Shown here piece by piece: positions 24,984 to 34,240 of a stretch of DNA of 64,000 nt. The notes beneath the pieces are model-generated. The model searched no databases. It was not told the DNA's origin and worked only from the letters and a program-made list of their open reading frames with translations. Source of the DNA: Selenomonas timonae (GTDB lineage Bacteria > Bacillota > Negativicutes > Selenomonadales > Selenomonadaceae); the NCBI RefSeq assembly GCF_014250475.1, contig NZ_CP060204.1, positions 1,129,001-1,193,000 on the forward strand. Reading direction: 5' to 3'. Positions within the stretch are counted from its first letter, which is position 1. Every line of letters starts with the position of its first letter. A program made the position numbers and the translations under genes.

Positions 24984-25184
24984 ATGATCATGCTGACGAA
25001 GTTCAACTCCAAGACGAACAAAAAAGGTGAGTTTGTCCTCAATGCAGAGATCATCGAGAGCATTGAGGAAACGCCGGATACTGTAATAACGCTTACCAAC
25101 GGGAAAAAGCTGATCGTCGAGGAGCCGATGGAGGAGATTGTGCGACGCACGATCAAGTATCGTCGCGCGCTTCATCAAAATTAG
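24984..25184 (+). CDS. flbD: flagellar protein FlbD
   Basis: 66 residues, typical of the small FlbD family (PF06289): FVLNAEIIESIEETPDTVIT then TNGKKLIVEEPMEEI. The role is not well defined; the gene regularly accompanies flgE and motA or fliL in Firmicutes. ATG 24984 has GGAGGGG at about 11 bases; ATG 24990 is possible. It is the first gene of the large flagellar cluster, and the fliL promoter begins one base after its stop. Confidence 0.88.
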   Translation: MIMLTKFNSKTNKKGEFVLNAEIIESIEETPDTVITLTNGKKLIVEEPMEEIVRRTIKYRRALHQN

Positions 25185-25213
25185 TTGGCGAATTTCCATT
25201 CCTTTGGTATAAT
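25185..25213 (+). promoter_or_regulatory. sigma-70-type promoter of fliL
   Basis: TTGGCG (25185-25190), 17-bp spacer, TATAAT (25208-25213). The 90-bp leader downstream can form small hairpins (GGAAC/GTTCC at 25218-25230, GGCA/TGCC, AGCC/GGCT). Confidence 0.8.
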
Positions 25214-25303
25214 GGGGGGAACAGTGTTCCTCTACGTGGCAAGGGAGTGCCCGGGTGTGGAGCCCCTGTGGCTTCGTGGTCATTTTTAGGGAGGGAGTAA
25301 CTC

Positions 25304-25825
25304 ATGGCGGAGGAAAAGGAAGAACAGGCGGCTGAGCAGCCAAAGCAGAAATCACCCATGCTCATGATGGTCGTGGTGGTCATCGTGGCAGTACTTGTCG
25401 CAGTGGCGGCAGCCGGGGGCATCTCGTACTACATCTTCTCACAGGCGGAGTCACCGTCGCATTCGGAGGATGGCAGCGGGGGCAAATCGAATCACGATCC
25501 CGGGGTGTTCTACAAGCTTGGCGACCCGAAGGAAGGCATTCTCGTCAATGTCGGCGGCGGACGCTCCGGCAAGTTCCTCAAGGCGGGCATCGTTCTGGAG
25601 CTCAACCCCGGCAAGTCGGATAATGTTGTGGACGGCAAGGTCGGTTCGGTCGCGGAGACGAAGATCCTCGATACGACGATGCAGTTCCTGCGTGCTGCAC
25701 CGCTGGAGGAGTTTGACGCATCCAAGCAGGATGCGCTCAAGAAGCAGCTGAAGGATGCGCTCAACGAGCGTCTGGGACAAGGCTCTGTTTATGATGTTTA
25801 CATCACGAGCTTCCTGCTGCAGTAA
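25304..25825 (+). CDS. fliL: flagellar basal body-associated protein FliL
   Basis: 173 residues. A charged N-terminus and one membrane helix (about residues 25-48) precede a periplasmic domain with GRSGKFLKAGIVLELN, LDTTMQFLRA and VYDVYITSFLLQ. FliL surrounds the stator and supports torque or stator stability. It has its own promoter and starts after GGGAGGGAG. fliM follows after 39 bases. Confidence 0.92.
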   Translation: MAEEKEEQAAEQPKQKSPMLMMVVVVIVAVLVAVAAAGGISYYIFSQAESPSHSEDGSGGKSNHDPGVFYKLGDPKEGILVNVGGGRSGKFLKAGIVLELNPGKSDNVVDGKVGSVAETKILDTTMQFLRAAPLEEFDASKQDALKKQLKDALNERLGQGSVYDVYITSFLLQ

Positions 25826-25864
25826 GTAACATGAACCACTGCACAAAGGGAAGGGGGAAGAGTC

Positions 25865-26866
25865 TTGGCTGAGGACGTACTGTCTCAATCCGAAATAGAT
25901 AAGCTGCTCTCAGCGCTTTCGGACGGCTCGGTTTCCGCCGAGGAAGTCAAGGCGGAAGAAGAGGAACGCAAGGTCAAGGTCTATGACTTTAAGCGCCCGG
26001 ATCGGTTCTCTAAGGATCAGATCCGCACGCTGTTCATGCTGCATGAGACCTTTTCGCGTCTCCTGAACACCTATCTGTCGGCGAGTCTGCGCACGATGGT
26101 CGATATCGAGGTTTTGTCGGTCGAGCAGATGACCTATCAGGAATTTGTTCAGTCGATGGGGAATCCGTCCGTGATCGGCATACTTGCACTTCCGCCGCTC
26201 AAGGGCAATATCATCATCGAGGTCGGTACGGATCTGGCTTTTGCCTACATCGACCGCGTTTTTGGCGGCGAGGGAAAAAGCGGCCTCAAGTCGCGTGCCC
26301 TGACGGATATTGAGACGGCGGTCATGCGTCGCTTCATCGACACGGTCACCAATTACTTTAGGGAAGCGTGGAGCAACGTGGTGGAGTTCCGTCCGAACTT
26401 CGAGACGATGGAAACGAATCCGCAGTTTGCGCAGATCGTCCCGCCCAGCGATATGGTCGTGCTCGTCACGATTCACATCAAGATGGGCGATGTCGACGGC
26501 ATGATGAACATCTGCATTCCCTATCTGGTGCTCGAGCCGGTCATGTCGAAGCTCACCACGTCGTTCTGGGTGGCGTCCTCTGTGGACAAGGAGAGCTCGC
26601 CCGAGCAGGTGGCGGAGCTCCAACGCAAGATTGAGCGGACATGGGTGCCGTTCTCAGTGGAACTCGGCACGGTCGACATTACGATCCACGAGTTCCTGAC
26701 GCTCGGCTTCGGCGATGTGCTACAGCTCGACACGCTGGCACAGGATGAGCTCGTCTGCTACGTTGGGTCGAATGCGAAGTTCCGCGCACATCCGGGTACC
26801 GCCGGAAAGCGAATGGCTGTGCAAATATCCGGCATTATAGAAGGAGATGACGACGCGAATGAGTGA
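25865..26866 (+). CDS. fliM: flagellar motor switch protein FliM
   Basis: 333 residues from a TTG start preceded by AAGGGGGAAG. The N-terminal CheY-P-binding peptide is LSQSEIDKLLSAL. The middle CheC-like domain has YQEFVQSMGNPS, and the C-terminal SpoA (FliN-like) domain has VELGTVDITIHEFLTLGFGDVL. It forms the C-ring and receives CheY-P. The stop overlaps the fliY start. Confidence 0.96.
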   Translation: MAEDVLSQSEIDKLLSALSDGSVSAEEVKAEEEERKVKVYDFKRPDRFSKDQIRTLFMLHETFSRLLNTYLSASLRTMVDIEVLSVEQMTYQEFVQSMGNPSVIGILALPPLKGNIIIEVGTDLAFAYIDRVFGGEGKSGLKSRALTDIETAVMRRFIDTVTNYFREAWSNVVEFRPNFETMETNPQFAQIVPPSDMVVLVTIHIKMGDVDGMMNICIPYLVLEPVMSKLTTSFWVASSVDKESSPEQVAELQRKIERTWVPFSVELGTVDITIHEFLTLGFGDVLQLDTLAQDELVCYVGSNAKFRAHPGTAGKRMAVQISGIIEGDDDANE

Positions 26867-28046
26867 TGAAATGATCTCGCAGGAGGAGATTGATGCCCTC
26901 CTGAGCGGTGGAGCGGGCGGCGGCGATGATGCGCCTGCCGATGACGCTGCGCCTGCTGCCGACTCGTCTTCTGAAGAGGATGATGCCGGCATTACAGACC
27001 TGGAACGCGATGCGCTCGGGGAGATCGGCAATATCTCGATGGGGGGCGCTGCAACGACCCTCTCCGTCCTGCTTGGACGCAAGGTATCGATCACGACCCC
27101 GACGGTCTCCGTATCCAATCTGCGCAAGCTGAAGGAAAAGTATCCCGTGCCCTTCCTCGTTGTCGAGGTGGGCTACAGCATCGGCATTGAGGGCAACAAC
27201 GTCCTCTGCATTCAGGCGAAGGATGCCGCGATCATCGCCGATCTCATGATGGGCAATGACGGCACGAATCCCGATCAGGAGCTGAGCGAGCTCCACATGA
27301 GCGCGGTCAGCGAATGCATGAACCAGATGATGGGCAGCGTTGCAACCTCGCTCTCGTCGATGTTTAATAAAAAGGTGGATATTACTCCCCCAGTGGTCAC
27401 GCTGGTTGACCTTGGGACAGAGGAAGTGGTGTCCAAGCTGCTGGACAAGGTCGACCCGATCATCCAGGCGTCCTTCCGCATGGAGGTGGACGGTCTCATC
27501 GACAGTGAGATCATGCAGCTCCTGCCGCTCGACGTCGCAAAGGATATGGTCGACGCGTTGATGAATCAGCAGCCGGATGTCGACAACGAGGAAGAAGCCG
27601 TTGTGGCAGCGGCTGCACCGCCTCCGCCTGCAGCTCCGGCAGCTCCGGCAGCAGCGGCGCCGGCAGCAGCTGCACCTGCAAACTATGGATATGGAGCACC
27701 GCCTATGCAGTCACATGTAGCATCCAATGTGCCGGTACAGTCGGCGCAGTTCACACCGCTCAGCTCTACGCCGGTACAGGTCAACGACGCCAATATCGGT
27801 CTGATCCTCGACGTTCCGCTTCAGGTCAATGTCGAGCTTGGGCGCACGAAGAAGTCCATCAAGGACATTCTCGACCTGACGAAGGGCTCTATTGTGGAGC
27901 TGGATAAACTTGCCGGCGAGCCCGTGGACATCATGGTCAACGGCAAGTACCTCGCGAAGGGGGAGGTTGTCGTCATCGACGAGAACTTCGGCGTTCGCAT
28001 TACGGAGATTGTCAGCCCGCTGGAGCGCGCTGCACGCCTCCAGTAG
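26859..28046 (+). CDS. fliY: flagellar motor switch phosphatase FliY
   Basis: 395 residues. A FliM-like peptide ISQEEIDALLSGG is followed by a CheC-type domain with two phosphatase motifs (ALGEIGNISMG, AVSECMNQMMG), a Pro/Ala linker (about residues 250-280), and a C-terminal SpoA/FliN domain (LDVPLQVNVELGRTKKSI). It acts in the C-ring and dephosphorylates CheY-P. No separate fliN is present in this window. ATG 26859 was chosen over an ATG at 26847 that directly abuts the Shine-Dalgarno AAGGAG. Confidence 0.94.
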   Translation: MSDEMISQEEIDALLSGGAGGGDDAPADDAAPAADSSSEEDDAGITDLERDALGEIGNISMGGAATTLSVLLGRKVSITTPTVSVSNLRKLKEKYPVPFLVVEVGYSIGIEGNNVLCIQAKDAAIIADLMMGNDGTNPDQELSELHMSAVSECMNQMMGSVATSLSSMFNKKVDITPPVVTLVDLGTEEVVSKLLDKVDPIIQASFRMEVDGLIDSEIMQLLPLDVAKDMVDALMNQQPDVDNEEEAVVAAAAPPPPAAPAAPAAAAPAAAAPANYGYGAPPMQSHVASNVPVQSAQFTPLSSTPVQVNDANIGLILDVPLQVNVELGRTKKSIKDILDLTKGSIVELDKLAGEPVDIMVNGKYLAKGEVVVIDENFGVRITEIVSPLERAARLQ

Positions 28047-28087
28047 CGGAAGGAATATGGTTCTTTTGGGACTGGTGTAGAAAATCC

Positions 28088-28116
28088 TTGTCACAGAGGG
28101 CAGATTTCGTTATAAT
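28088..28116 (+). promoter_or_regulatory. sigma-70-type promoter before cheY
   Basis: TTGTCA (28088-28093), 17-bp spacer, TATAAT (28111-28116), in the only sizeable gap between fliY and flhB. It gives cheY and the export-gate genes an internal promoter. Confidence 0.85.
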
Positions 28117-28203
28117 GAGTAACGATAAAAATGCACATGATTTCTATGTGTTTTGTGCCCTTTGGAATAGGGATGTTCTGTCGGATTAAGGAGAGATGAG
28201 AAA

Positions 28204-28566
28204 ATGGCAACTCGCGTTCTGATCGTTGATGATGCAGCTTTTATGCGAATGATGGTGAAGGACATCCTCTCGAAGAACGGCTATGAAATCGTTGGCGAAG
28301 CTGAGAATGGCATGAAGGCTCTCGAGAAGTATCAGGAGCTGAAGCCGGATCTCGTGACGATGGACATTACGATGCCGGAGATGGATGGCATCACCGCTGT
28401 CAAGGAGATCAAGAAGGTCGATCCCGCTGCAAAGGTTGTTATGTGCAGCGCGATGGGACAGCAGGCAATGGTTATCGAGGCCATTCAGGCAGGCGCGCGC
28501 GACTTCATCGTGAAGCCGTTCCAGGCGGATCGCGTGCTGGAGGCCATTCGCAAAGCCGTCGGCTGA
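28204..28566 (+). CDS. cheY: chemotaxis response regulator CheY
   Basis: 120 residues, a single receiver domain. Acid pocket Asp9/Asp10, phosphorylation site Asp54 in VTMDITMPEMDG, switch residue Ser in MCSAMGQ, and Lys in VKPFQ. Phosphorylated by CheA, it binds FliM and changes rotation or switching. FliY and CheC in this cluster are its likely phosphatases. Its stop overlaps fliO by one base. Confidence 0.96.
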   Translation: MATRVLIVDDAAFMRMMVKDILSKNGYEIVGEAENGMKALEKYQELKPDLVTMDITMPEMDGITAVKEIKKVDPAAKVVMCSAMGQQAMVIEAIQAGARDFIVKPFQADRVLEAIRKAVG

Positions 28567-29078
28567 TGAACAAACGGATATTTTCACTGTCCCTGCTGAT
28601 CGGATGGCTCCTACTTTTCTTGTGCATGGGAGACGTGTCTGCCGCAGGTGAGACGGGCGGTGGATATTTAGCCGGATATGAAGAGGCTGACCCGCGCCCG
28701 TCGGCCGTATCATGGTGGTCGACGGTCGCCTATGTGGTCAGTCTTTTTGCTGTCTTTGCGTTCGTGGTCATCCTCGCCTACTTCGCAGCGCGTGCCTTTG
28801 GAAAGAACTCCATGCAGAGGCTTGCGGCACGCGGGGGACAGATCTATCTGCAGCTGCCGCTCGGGCCGAACCGCTCGGTCTGTGTCGTAGAGCTCTTTGG
28901 GCGCGTCTTTGTACTGGGCGTCACCGATGCGAATATCCATCTGATCACAGAGATTGACGATCCGGAGACGGTGGACGAGATTCGCAGTTCGGAACCCGCA
29001 GGGGGCGGCGTCTTTCAGGAGCAGTTCGGTTCTCTGTCGGATTTTGTTCAAAAAATACCACCGCTTTTCCGAAAGTAA
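28566..29078 (+). CDS. fliO: flagellar biosynthesis protein FliO
   Basis: 170 residues. A cleavable signal-like N-terminus (IFSLSLLIGWLLLFLCMGD) and a second membrane helix near residues 50-75 are followed by a small cytosolic domain with LGPNRSVCVVELFGRVFVLG. FliO acts as a chaperone for the FliP ring. The position between cheY and fliP and the overlap ATGA fix the start at 28566. Confidence 0.88.
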   Translation: MNKRIFSLSLLIGWLLLFLCMGDVSAAGETGGGYLAGYEEADPRPSAVSWWSTVAYVVSLFAVFAFVVILAYFAARAFGKNSMQRLAARGGQIYLQLPLGPNRSVCVVELFGRVFVLGVTDANIHLITEIDDPETVDEIRSSEPAGGGVFQEQFGSLSDFVQKIPPLFRK

Positions 29079-29107
29079 AGGCGGGGGAGAGAAATGGGGG
29101 GACAGGA

Positions 29108-29857
29108 TTGGGGCGCAAATTGCTTGTTTTGGGAGGCGCGGCGCTCCTCCTGATGGGCGCGGGACATGCGAGCGCAGCACCCTTGATTCCGACGCTTAGT
29201 GTCGGTGTGGGGACGTCGGAGAATCCGCAGGATGTTGCAACGACGATGCAGCTGCTTGCGGTTCTGACCATTATTTCACTGGCACCTGCGATTCTCGTCA
29301 TGACGACCTCCTTCGTTCGTATTGTGGTCGTCATCGGCTTCCTGCGCAACGCGCTCTCAACGCAGAACGTACCGCCGAATCAGGTCGTCATCGCGCTCTC
29401 GCTCTTCCTGTCGTTTTACATCATGGCACCCTATTGGGGGCAGGCGAATGAGAACGGGATACAGCCCTATCTCGCTGGGCAGATCTCGCAGGAGCAGGCG
29501 CTTGACAATATCGTTGACCCGATGCGTGAGTTCATGTTCCGCCAGACGCGAGAATCCGATCTCGCGCTCTTTGTCAATCTTTCGGAAGCCCCCCGACCGG
29601 AGGGACCCGAGGATGTATCAACATTTACGCTCATTCCGGCATTCATCATCAGTGAGCTGAAGACGGCGTTTCAGATCGGCTTCATGATCTACATCCCGTT
29701 CATCGTCATCGATATGATCGTTGCGAGTACGCTGATGTCAATGGGTATGATGATGCTGCCGCCGGTGATGATTTCCCTGCCGTTCAAGATCCTCTTGTTT
29801 GTCATGGTCGACGGGTGGCATCTCCTGATCCAGTCGCTCATCATGAGTTTCCGTTAG
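29108..29857 (+). CDS. fliP: flagellar export gate protein FliP
   Basis: 249 residues. A signal peptide (about residues 1-24) and four membrane helices with TSFVRIVVVIGFLRNAL and the C-terminal block VMISLPFKILLFVMVDGW. Five FliP subunits form the core of the type III export gate. The start is TTG 29108 with GGGGGACAGG upstream; a nearby ATG at 29094 is out of frame. Confidence 0.96.
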   Translation: MGRKLLVLGGAALLLMGAGHASAAPLIPTLSVGVGTSENPQDVATTMQLLAVLTIISLAPAILVMTTSFVRIVVVIGFLRNALSTQNVPPNQVVIALSLFLSFYIMAPYWGQANENGIQPYLAGQISQEQALDNIVDPMREFMFRQTRESDLALFVNLSEAPRPEGPEDVSTFTLIPAFIISELKTAFQIGFMIYIPFIVIDMIVASTLMSMGMMMLPPVMISLPFKILLFVMVDGWHLLIQSLIMSFR

Positions 29858-29872
29858 CGGGGGAGGCGTGCG

Positions 29873-30142
29873 ATGTCCGGAGATTTGGTCATCCAGCTTG
29901 CCCAGGAGGCGCTCTTCATCGTCCTTCTGGTCTCTGCTCCCATGCTGGGACTTGGACTCATTGTTGGTCTTTTGGTGGCGGTCTTTCAGGCGACCACCTC
30001 GATTCAGGAGCAGACACTGGCATTCATCCCCAAGATCATTGCAGTCTTTGTTGCAATCCTGATCTTTGGCCCGTGGATGCTGCGCATCATGGTCGAGTAT
30101 GTGACGAATGTGTTTGTCAACCTGCCGATCTATCTGCGCTGA
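29873..30142 (+). CDS. fliQ: flagellar export gate protein FliQ
   Basis: 89 residues, two membrane helices, with LGLIVGLLVAVFQATTSIQE and TLAFIPKI typical of FliQ. It is part of the FliP5Q4R1 export gate. It lies 15 bases after fliP and 15 before fliR, with GGGGGAGG as ribosome-binding site. Confidence 0.95.
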   Translation: MSGDLVIQLAQEALFIVLLVSAPMLGLGLIVGLLVAVFQATTSIQEQTLAFIPKIIAVFVAILIFGPWMLRIMVEYVTNVFVNLPIYLR

Positions 30143-30157
30143 AGGGGGCGGCAGTGC

Positions 30158-30940
30158 ATGGATTTGTATGAGCTGCTTCAGGGGCATATCGCAGCATTTT
30201 TGCTCTCGCTCACGCGGATTAGTGGTATCTTTCTCATATCGCCGTTCTTCGGCAGTATGAATATCTCGGCATATTTCCGCGTCGGATTGGCGCTTGCAAT
30301 AACGGTTGTGCTCTTTCCCATGATCGACGGATTGGGGACGCCCGCGGCGCCCGAGAGCATCATCATGTTTGCCGCCGCCGCGATCGGAGAACTTTTCATT
30401 GGATGGCTGATCGGCTTTGTGGCATACATCTCCTTCGCCGCCATTACGATGGCAGGCAAGGTCATGGATATGCAGGTGGGCTTTGCCATTGTCAATGTTG
30501 TGGATCCGACTTCCGGTCAGCAGATACCGCTCATCGGAAGTTTTCTTTATAATCTGGCGATCATCATCCTGCTCGTGACAAATGGGCATCATATGATACT
30601 GGCCGCGCTTACGGAGAGCTTCCGCGTTGTACCGATTGCGGGGATCGAGCCGAATATCTCGATTGCGCTCCTCATGGCGAATTTCGTCAGCGGCATTTTC
30701 CTCACGGGGATGAAGATCGCGATGCCGATCACTTTCGCGATCCTGCTCACGAATGTGGGGCTGGGCATCCTCGCGCGCACGATGCCGCAGATGAACATCT
30801 TCGTCGTGGGCATTCCGATGCAGCTGATGATTGGCATCACTGTCCTGTCGATGATCATTCCGTTCTATGTCTTATTCCTGGATGTGCTGTTTCATGAAAT
30901 GTATGGAAATATATCACTTGCGGTACGCGCCCTCCAATAG
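30158..30940 (+). CDS. fliR: flagellar export gate protein FliR
   Basis: 260 residues with six or so membrane helices (LTRISGIFLISPFFGS, FAAAAIGELFIGWLIGFVAY). One copy closes the FliPQR helical gate and contacts FlhB. The 3' end overlaps the probable flhB start by 38 bases. Confidence 0.94.
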   Translation: MDLYELLQGHIAAFLLSLTRISGIFLISPFFGSMNISAYFRVGLALAITVVLFPMIDGLGTPAAPESIIMFAAAAIGELFIGWLIGFVAYISFAAITMAGKVMDMQVGFAIVNVVDPTSGQQIPLIGSFLYNLAIIILLVTNGHHMILAALTESFRVVPIAGIEPNISIALLMANFVSGIFLTGMKIAMPITFAILLTNVGLGILARTMPQMNIFVVGIPMQLMIGITVLSMIIPFYVLFLDVLFHEMYGNISLAVRALQ

Positions 30941-32024
30941 CGCGCCGTTCGTCTTTGATCTCCAGCGTTTCGCGGGGGAAAAGACAGAGGAACCAACGGC
31001 GAAGAAGCGCGCCGACGCGCGCAAGAAGGGGCAGGTTGGACGCAGCCAGGAAGTCAACAGCGCATTCGTGCTGCTCATTGGCTTCTTTGGGCTCAAGCTG
31101 CTGTGGGATTCGATCTATGTATCGATTGCAACCTATACAACCTATGTGTTCAGCAATCTGAACCAGACAGTGGACACGGAGAACATCCTCCGCATCTTCA
31201 TCGGAATCGTCATCGTCCTCGCCAAGACTGCGTTTCCGATCATGATCTTCATCATGATTATCGGACTTGCGGTCAACTTCTTCCAGGTGGGGTTGAATTT
31301 CAACACGGAGTCCATCGAGTTCAAGCTGGACAAGCTCAACCCCATCAACGGGTTCGGTCGCATCTTCTCGAAGCGCTCCCTCGTGGAGCTGGCGAAGTCC
31401 ATCTTCAAGATCATCGTCATCGGCTTCTTCCTCTACCGTTTCATCCACGAACAGATCCTTGCGATGCCACAGTTCATGTTCTTTGACCTGACGACGAGCC
31501 TTGCGCTCGTTGCGGAGATCATCTTCCAGATGGCGTTCATCGTCATTGGCGTCATCATGGTTATGGCGTTCATGGACTACGGCTACCAGAAATGGCAGAC
31601 GACGCAGGATCTCAAGATGTCGAAGCAGGAAGTCAAGGACGAGATGAAGCAGACGGAAGGTGATCCGCAGATCAAGGGCAAGATTCGTCAGAAGCAGCGG
31701 CAGATGGCGATGGCGCGCATGATGAAGGAAGTCCCGAAGGCGGATGTCATCATTACAAACCCGACACACTACGCTGTAGCGCTCTCCTATGAACAGGGCA
31801 TGGTTGCGCCGACGGTCATTGCCAAAGGGCAGGATCTCGTTGCGCAGCGCATCAAGGAGATCGGACGTGAGGCACGTGTGCCGATCATCGAGAACAAGCC
31901 GCTTGCACGCACGCTCTACGCCGCCGTGCAGGTCGGCGACAGTGTGCCGCAGGAGCTCTATCAGGCGGTCGCTGAGGTGCTCGCGTACGTCTATCGACTG
32001 AAACACGCGCGGCGCGGTGCATGA
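30903..32024 (+). CDS. flhB: flagellar export switch protein FlhB
   Basis: About 373 residues. The N-terminal FDLQRFAGEKTEEPTAKKR leads to four membrane helices, then the cytosolic switch domain with the self-cleaving NPTH in IITNPTHYAVAL, and PLARTLYAAVQVGD. It switches export from rod/hook to filament substrates. The start is uncertain: ATG 30903 gives a natural N-terminus, but no strong Shine-Dalgarno is seen, and ATGs at 30894 and 30867 are also in frame. It overlaps fliR. Confidence 0.94.
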   Translation: MEIYHLRYAPSNSAPFVFDLQRFAGEKTEEPTAKKRADARKKGQVGRSQEVNSAFVLLIGFFGLKLLWDSIYVSIATYTTYVFSNLNQTVDTENILRIFIGIVIVLAKTAFPIMIFIMIIGLAVNFFQVGLNFNTESIEFKLDKLNPINGFGRIFSKRSLVELAKSIFKIIVIGFFLYRFIHEQILAMPQFMFFDLTTSLALVAEIIFQMAFIVIGVIMVMAFMDYGYQKWQTTQDLKMSKQEVKDEMKQTEGDPQIKGKIRQKQRQMAMARMMKEVPKADVIITNPTHYAVALSYEQGMVAPTVIAKGQDLVAQRIKEIGREARVPIIENKPLARTLYAAVQVGDSVPQELYQAVAEVLAYVYRLKHARRGA

Positions 32025-32071
32025 GAAAACGGGCAATTTCTCTAATCCATGACGAAAGTCTTATTAAATAT

Positions 32072-32099
32072 TTGACGTACTTGCGATATTTGGTATAAT
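32072..32099 (+). promoter_or_regulatory. sigma-70-type promoter before flhA
   Basis: TTGACG (32072-32077), 16-bp spacer, TATAAT (32094-32099), about 45-57 bases before flhA. It starts the flhA-flhF-flhG-chemotaxis part of the cluster. Confidence 0.88.
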
Positions 32100-32143
32100 A
32101 TTTAGGGGACGAATAATTATTTGTCCTCGTAGGGAATGAGGGA

Positions 32144-34240
32144 GTGAGTGAGAGTATGGCGGCACCGCAGACCGGCAGTGTAAATCCTCTTGCATCCGGC
32201 AATCTCATACAACGATACAGTGACGTCCTGATCGCCGTTGCCATCGTAACAATCGTCATCATGATGATTATTCCGTTGCCGACGATTTTGTTGGACGTTC
32301 TTATCTGCCTGAATATTACAATTGCACTTCTCGTCGTGATGTCAGCGATCTATAATGTGGAGGCACTCGATCTATCAGTCTTTCCATCTTTATTGCTGAT
32401 TACGACACTGTTTCGTCTGGCGTTGAATATCTCCTCGACCCGTCTCATCCTCCTCAATGGCTATGCCGGAGAGGTTATTACTGCGTTTGGCAACTTCGTT
32501 GTCGGTGGTAATGCGGTGGTCGGCTTCATCGTGTTCGTCATCCTCGTCATTGTCAACTTCATCGTCATCACGAAGGGATCGGAGCGCGTGGCTGAGGTTT
32601 CGGCACGATTCACCCTCGACGCGATGCCTGGTAAGCAGATGGCGATCGATGCCGATCTCAACCAGGGCGCGATCACGGATGCGGAGGCGAAGCGCCGGCG
32701 TGAAAAGGTGCAGCGCGAGTCCGATTTCTTCGGCGCAATGGACGGTGCTTCGAAGTTCGTCAAGGGCGACGCAATCGCCGCAATCGTCATCATGATTATC
32801 AACATCGGTGGCGGCTTTGTCATCGGCATGCTGCAGCGCGATATGGACGCGGCGCAGGCGCTGCAGACCTATACGCTGCTGACCGTCGGCGAAGGCCTGG
32901 TCGCACAGATTCCGGCGCTCCTCATCTCGACGGCAACCGGTATTATTGTCACGCGTTCAGCGGCTGAGGGCAACCTCGGCGGCGATCTCGTGAAGCAGCT
33001 CTTCCGCAATGCGCGTATCTTTATGATCCTCACGGGCGTTCTGCTCTTCCTCGCCATCATGCCGGGGCTGCCGGGCGTGCCATTTACGGTGCTCGCTGTA
33101 ATCTGCGGCTTGATTGCATGGAATCTTCATCGGGGGCAGGCAGTGGAGCAGGAGGTGCAGCAGGTCGAGCAAAAGGCAAAGGCGAAGAAGGAGGCAACGA
33201 CCCCCGAGAACATCGTATCCCTGCTGCAGGTCGACCCGATGGAGCTCGAGATTGGCTACAGCCTCATCCCACTTGTCGATACAGGGCAGGGGGGCGATCT
33301 GCTCGACCGCATTGTCATGATCCGTCGGCAGTGTGCGCTTGAGCTCGGCCTCGTCGTGCCGACCATCCGCATCCGCGACAATATACAGATCAAGCCGAAC
33401 GCGTACATCATCAAGCTCAAGGGCATTGAGATTGCACGCGGCGAGCTCATGCTCGACCACTACCTCGCGATGAACTCCGGCACGGTGTTCGAGGAGGTGC
33501 CGGGCATTGAGACGACGGAGCCGGCATTTGGTCTGCCCGCCCTCTGGATCTCGGAGAACGAGCGCGAGCAGGCGGAGCTAAACGGCTATACTGTGGTCGA
33601 CGCGGTCTCCGTGCTCGCGACCCATCTCACGGAGATCATCAAGCAGCATGCGGCTGAGATCCTCGGACGTCAGGAGACGCAGAACCTCCTCGACAATCTC
33701 CAGAAGACCAACGCGGCGCTCGTGGACGAGGTCGTCCCGAACCTGCTCAGCGTGGGCGAGGTGCAGAAGGTACTGGCAAATCTCCTGAGCGAACGCATCT
33801 CGATCCGCGATATGAGTACGATCCTCGAGGTGCTCGCCGACTACGGTACAGCAACGAAGGATACGGACATCCTGACAGAATATGTCCGCCATGCGATGGC
33901 GCGGCATATCACACAGCAGAACGTCCAGAACGGTGTGCTGCCATGCATTACGCTTGACCCTGCGATTGAGAACAAGATTGCGGGCAGCGTCCAGCGCACG
34001 GAGCACGGTTCATATGTCAGCCTAGATCCCGACTCCATGCAGAAACTGCTGATAGCATTGCAGGAGGAGCTCAAGAAGCTGACCGATCAGGGCTATCAGC
34101 CCATTGTGCTGACGAGTCCGACCGTGCGTCCCTACTTCCGTAATCTTGTAGAACGCTCCATTCCGGGGCTGATTGTGCTCTCCCATGCGGAGATCGAACA
34201 GAATGTTGAAATCCAGATCCTTGGGGTGGTGAGAATCTAA
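32144..34240 (+). CDS. flhA: flagellar export gate protein FlhA
   Basis: 698 residues from GTG 32144 (ATG 32156 is the alternative). Eight membrane helices in the first 330 residues include the FHIPEP region (RFTLDAMPGKQMAIDADLNQ). The rest is the cytosolic ring domain that docks chaperone-substrate complexes (VSVLATHLTEIIKQHAAEIL). It forms the nonameric export gate ring and couples the proton motive force. flhF starts directly after its stop. Confidence 0.96.
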   Translation: MSESMAAPQTGSVNPLASGNLIQRYSDVLIAVAIVTIVIMMIIPLPTILLDVLICLNITIALLVVMSAIYNVEALDLSVFPSLLLITTLFRLALNISSTRLILLNGYAGEVITAFGNFVVGGNAVVGFIVFVILVIVNFIVITKGSERVAEVSARFTLDAMPGKQMAIDADLNQGAITDAEAKRRREKVQRESDFFGAMDGASKFVKGDAIAAIVIMIINIGGGFVIGMLQRDMDAAQALQTYTLLTVGEGLVAQIPALLISTATGIIVTRSAAEGNLGGDLVKQLFRNARIFMILTGVLLFLAIMPGLPGVPFTVLAVICGLIAWNLHRGQAVEQEVQQVEQKAKAKKEATTPENIVSLLQVDPMELEIGYSLIPLVDTGQGGDLLDRIVMIRRQCALELGLVVPTIRIRDNIQIKPNAYIIKLKGIEIARGELMLDHYLAMNSGTVFEEVPGIETTEPAFGLPALWISENEREQAELNGYTVVDAVSVLATHLTEIIKQHAAEILGRQETQNLLDNLQKTNAALVDEVVPNLLSVGEVQKVLANLLSERISIRDMSTILEVLADYGTATKDTDILTEYVRHAMARHITQQNVQNGVLPCITLDPAIENKIAGSVQRTEHGSYVSLDPDSMQKLLIALQEELKKLTDQGYQPIVLTSPTVRPYFRNLVERSIPGLIVLSHAEIEQNVEIQILGVVRI

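Noticed and set aside
24930-25080. Possible short leader peptide starting at the GTG in the conserved block before flbD and flgB
   Set aside because: No Shine-Dalgarno before the GTG, and the two putative peptides diverge after a few residues with different lengths.
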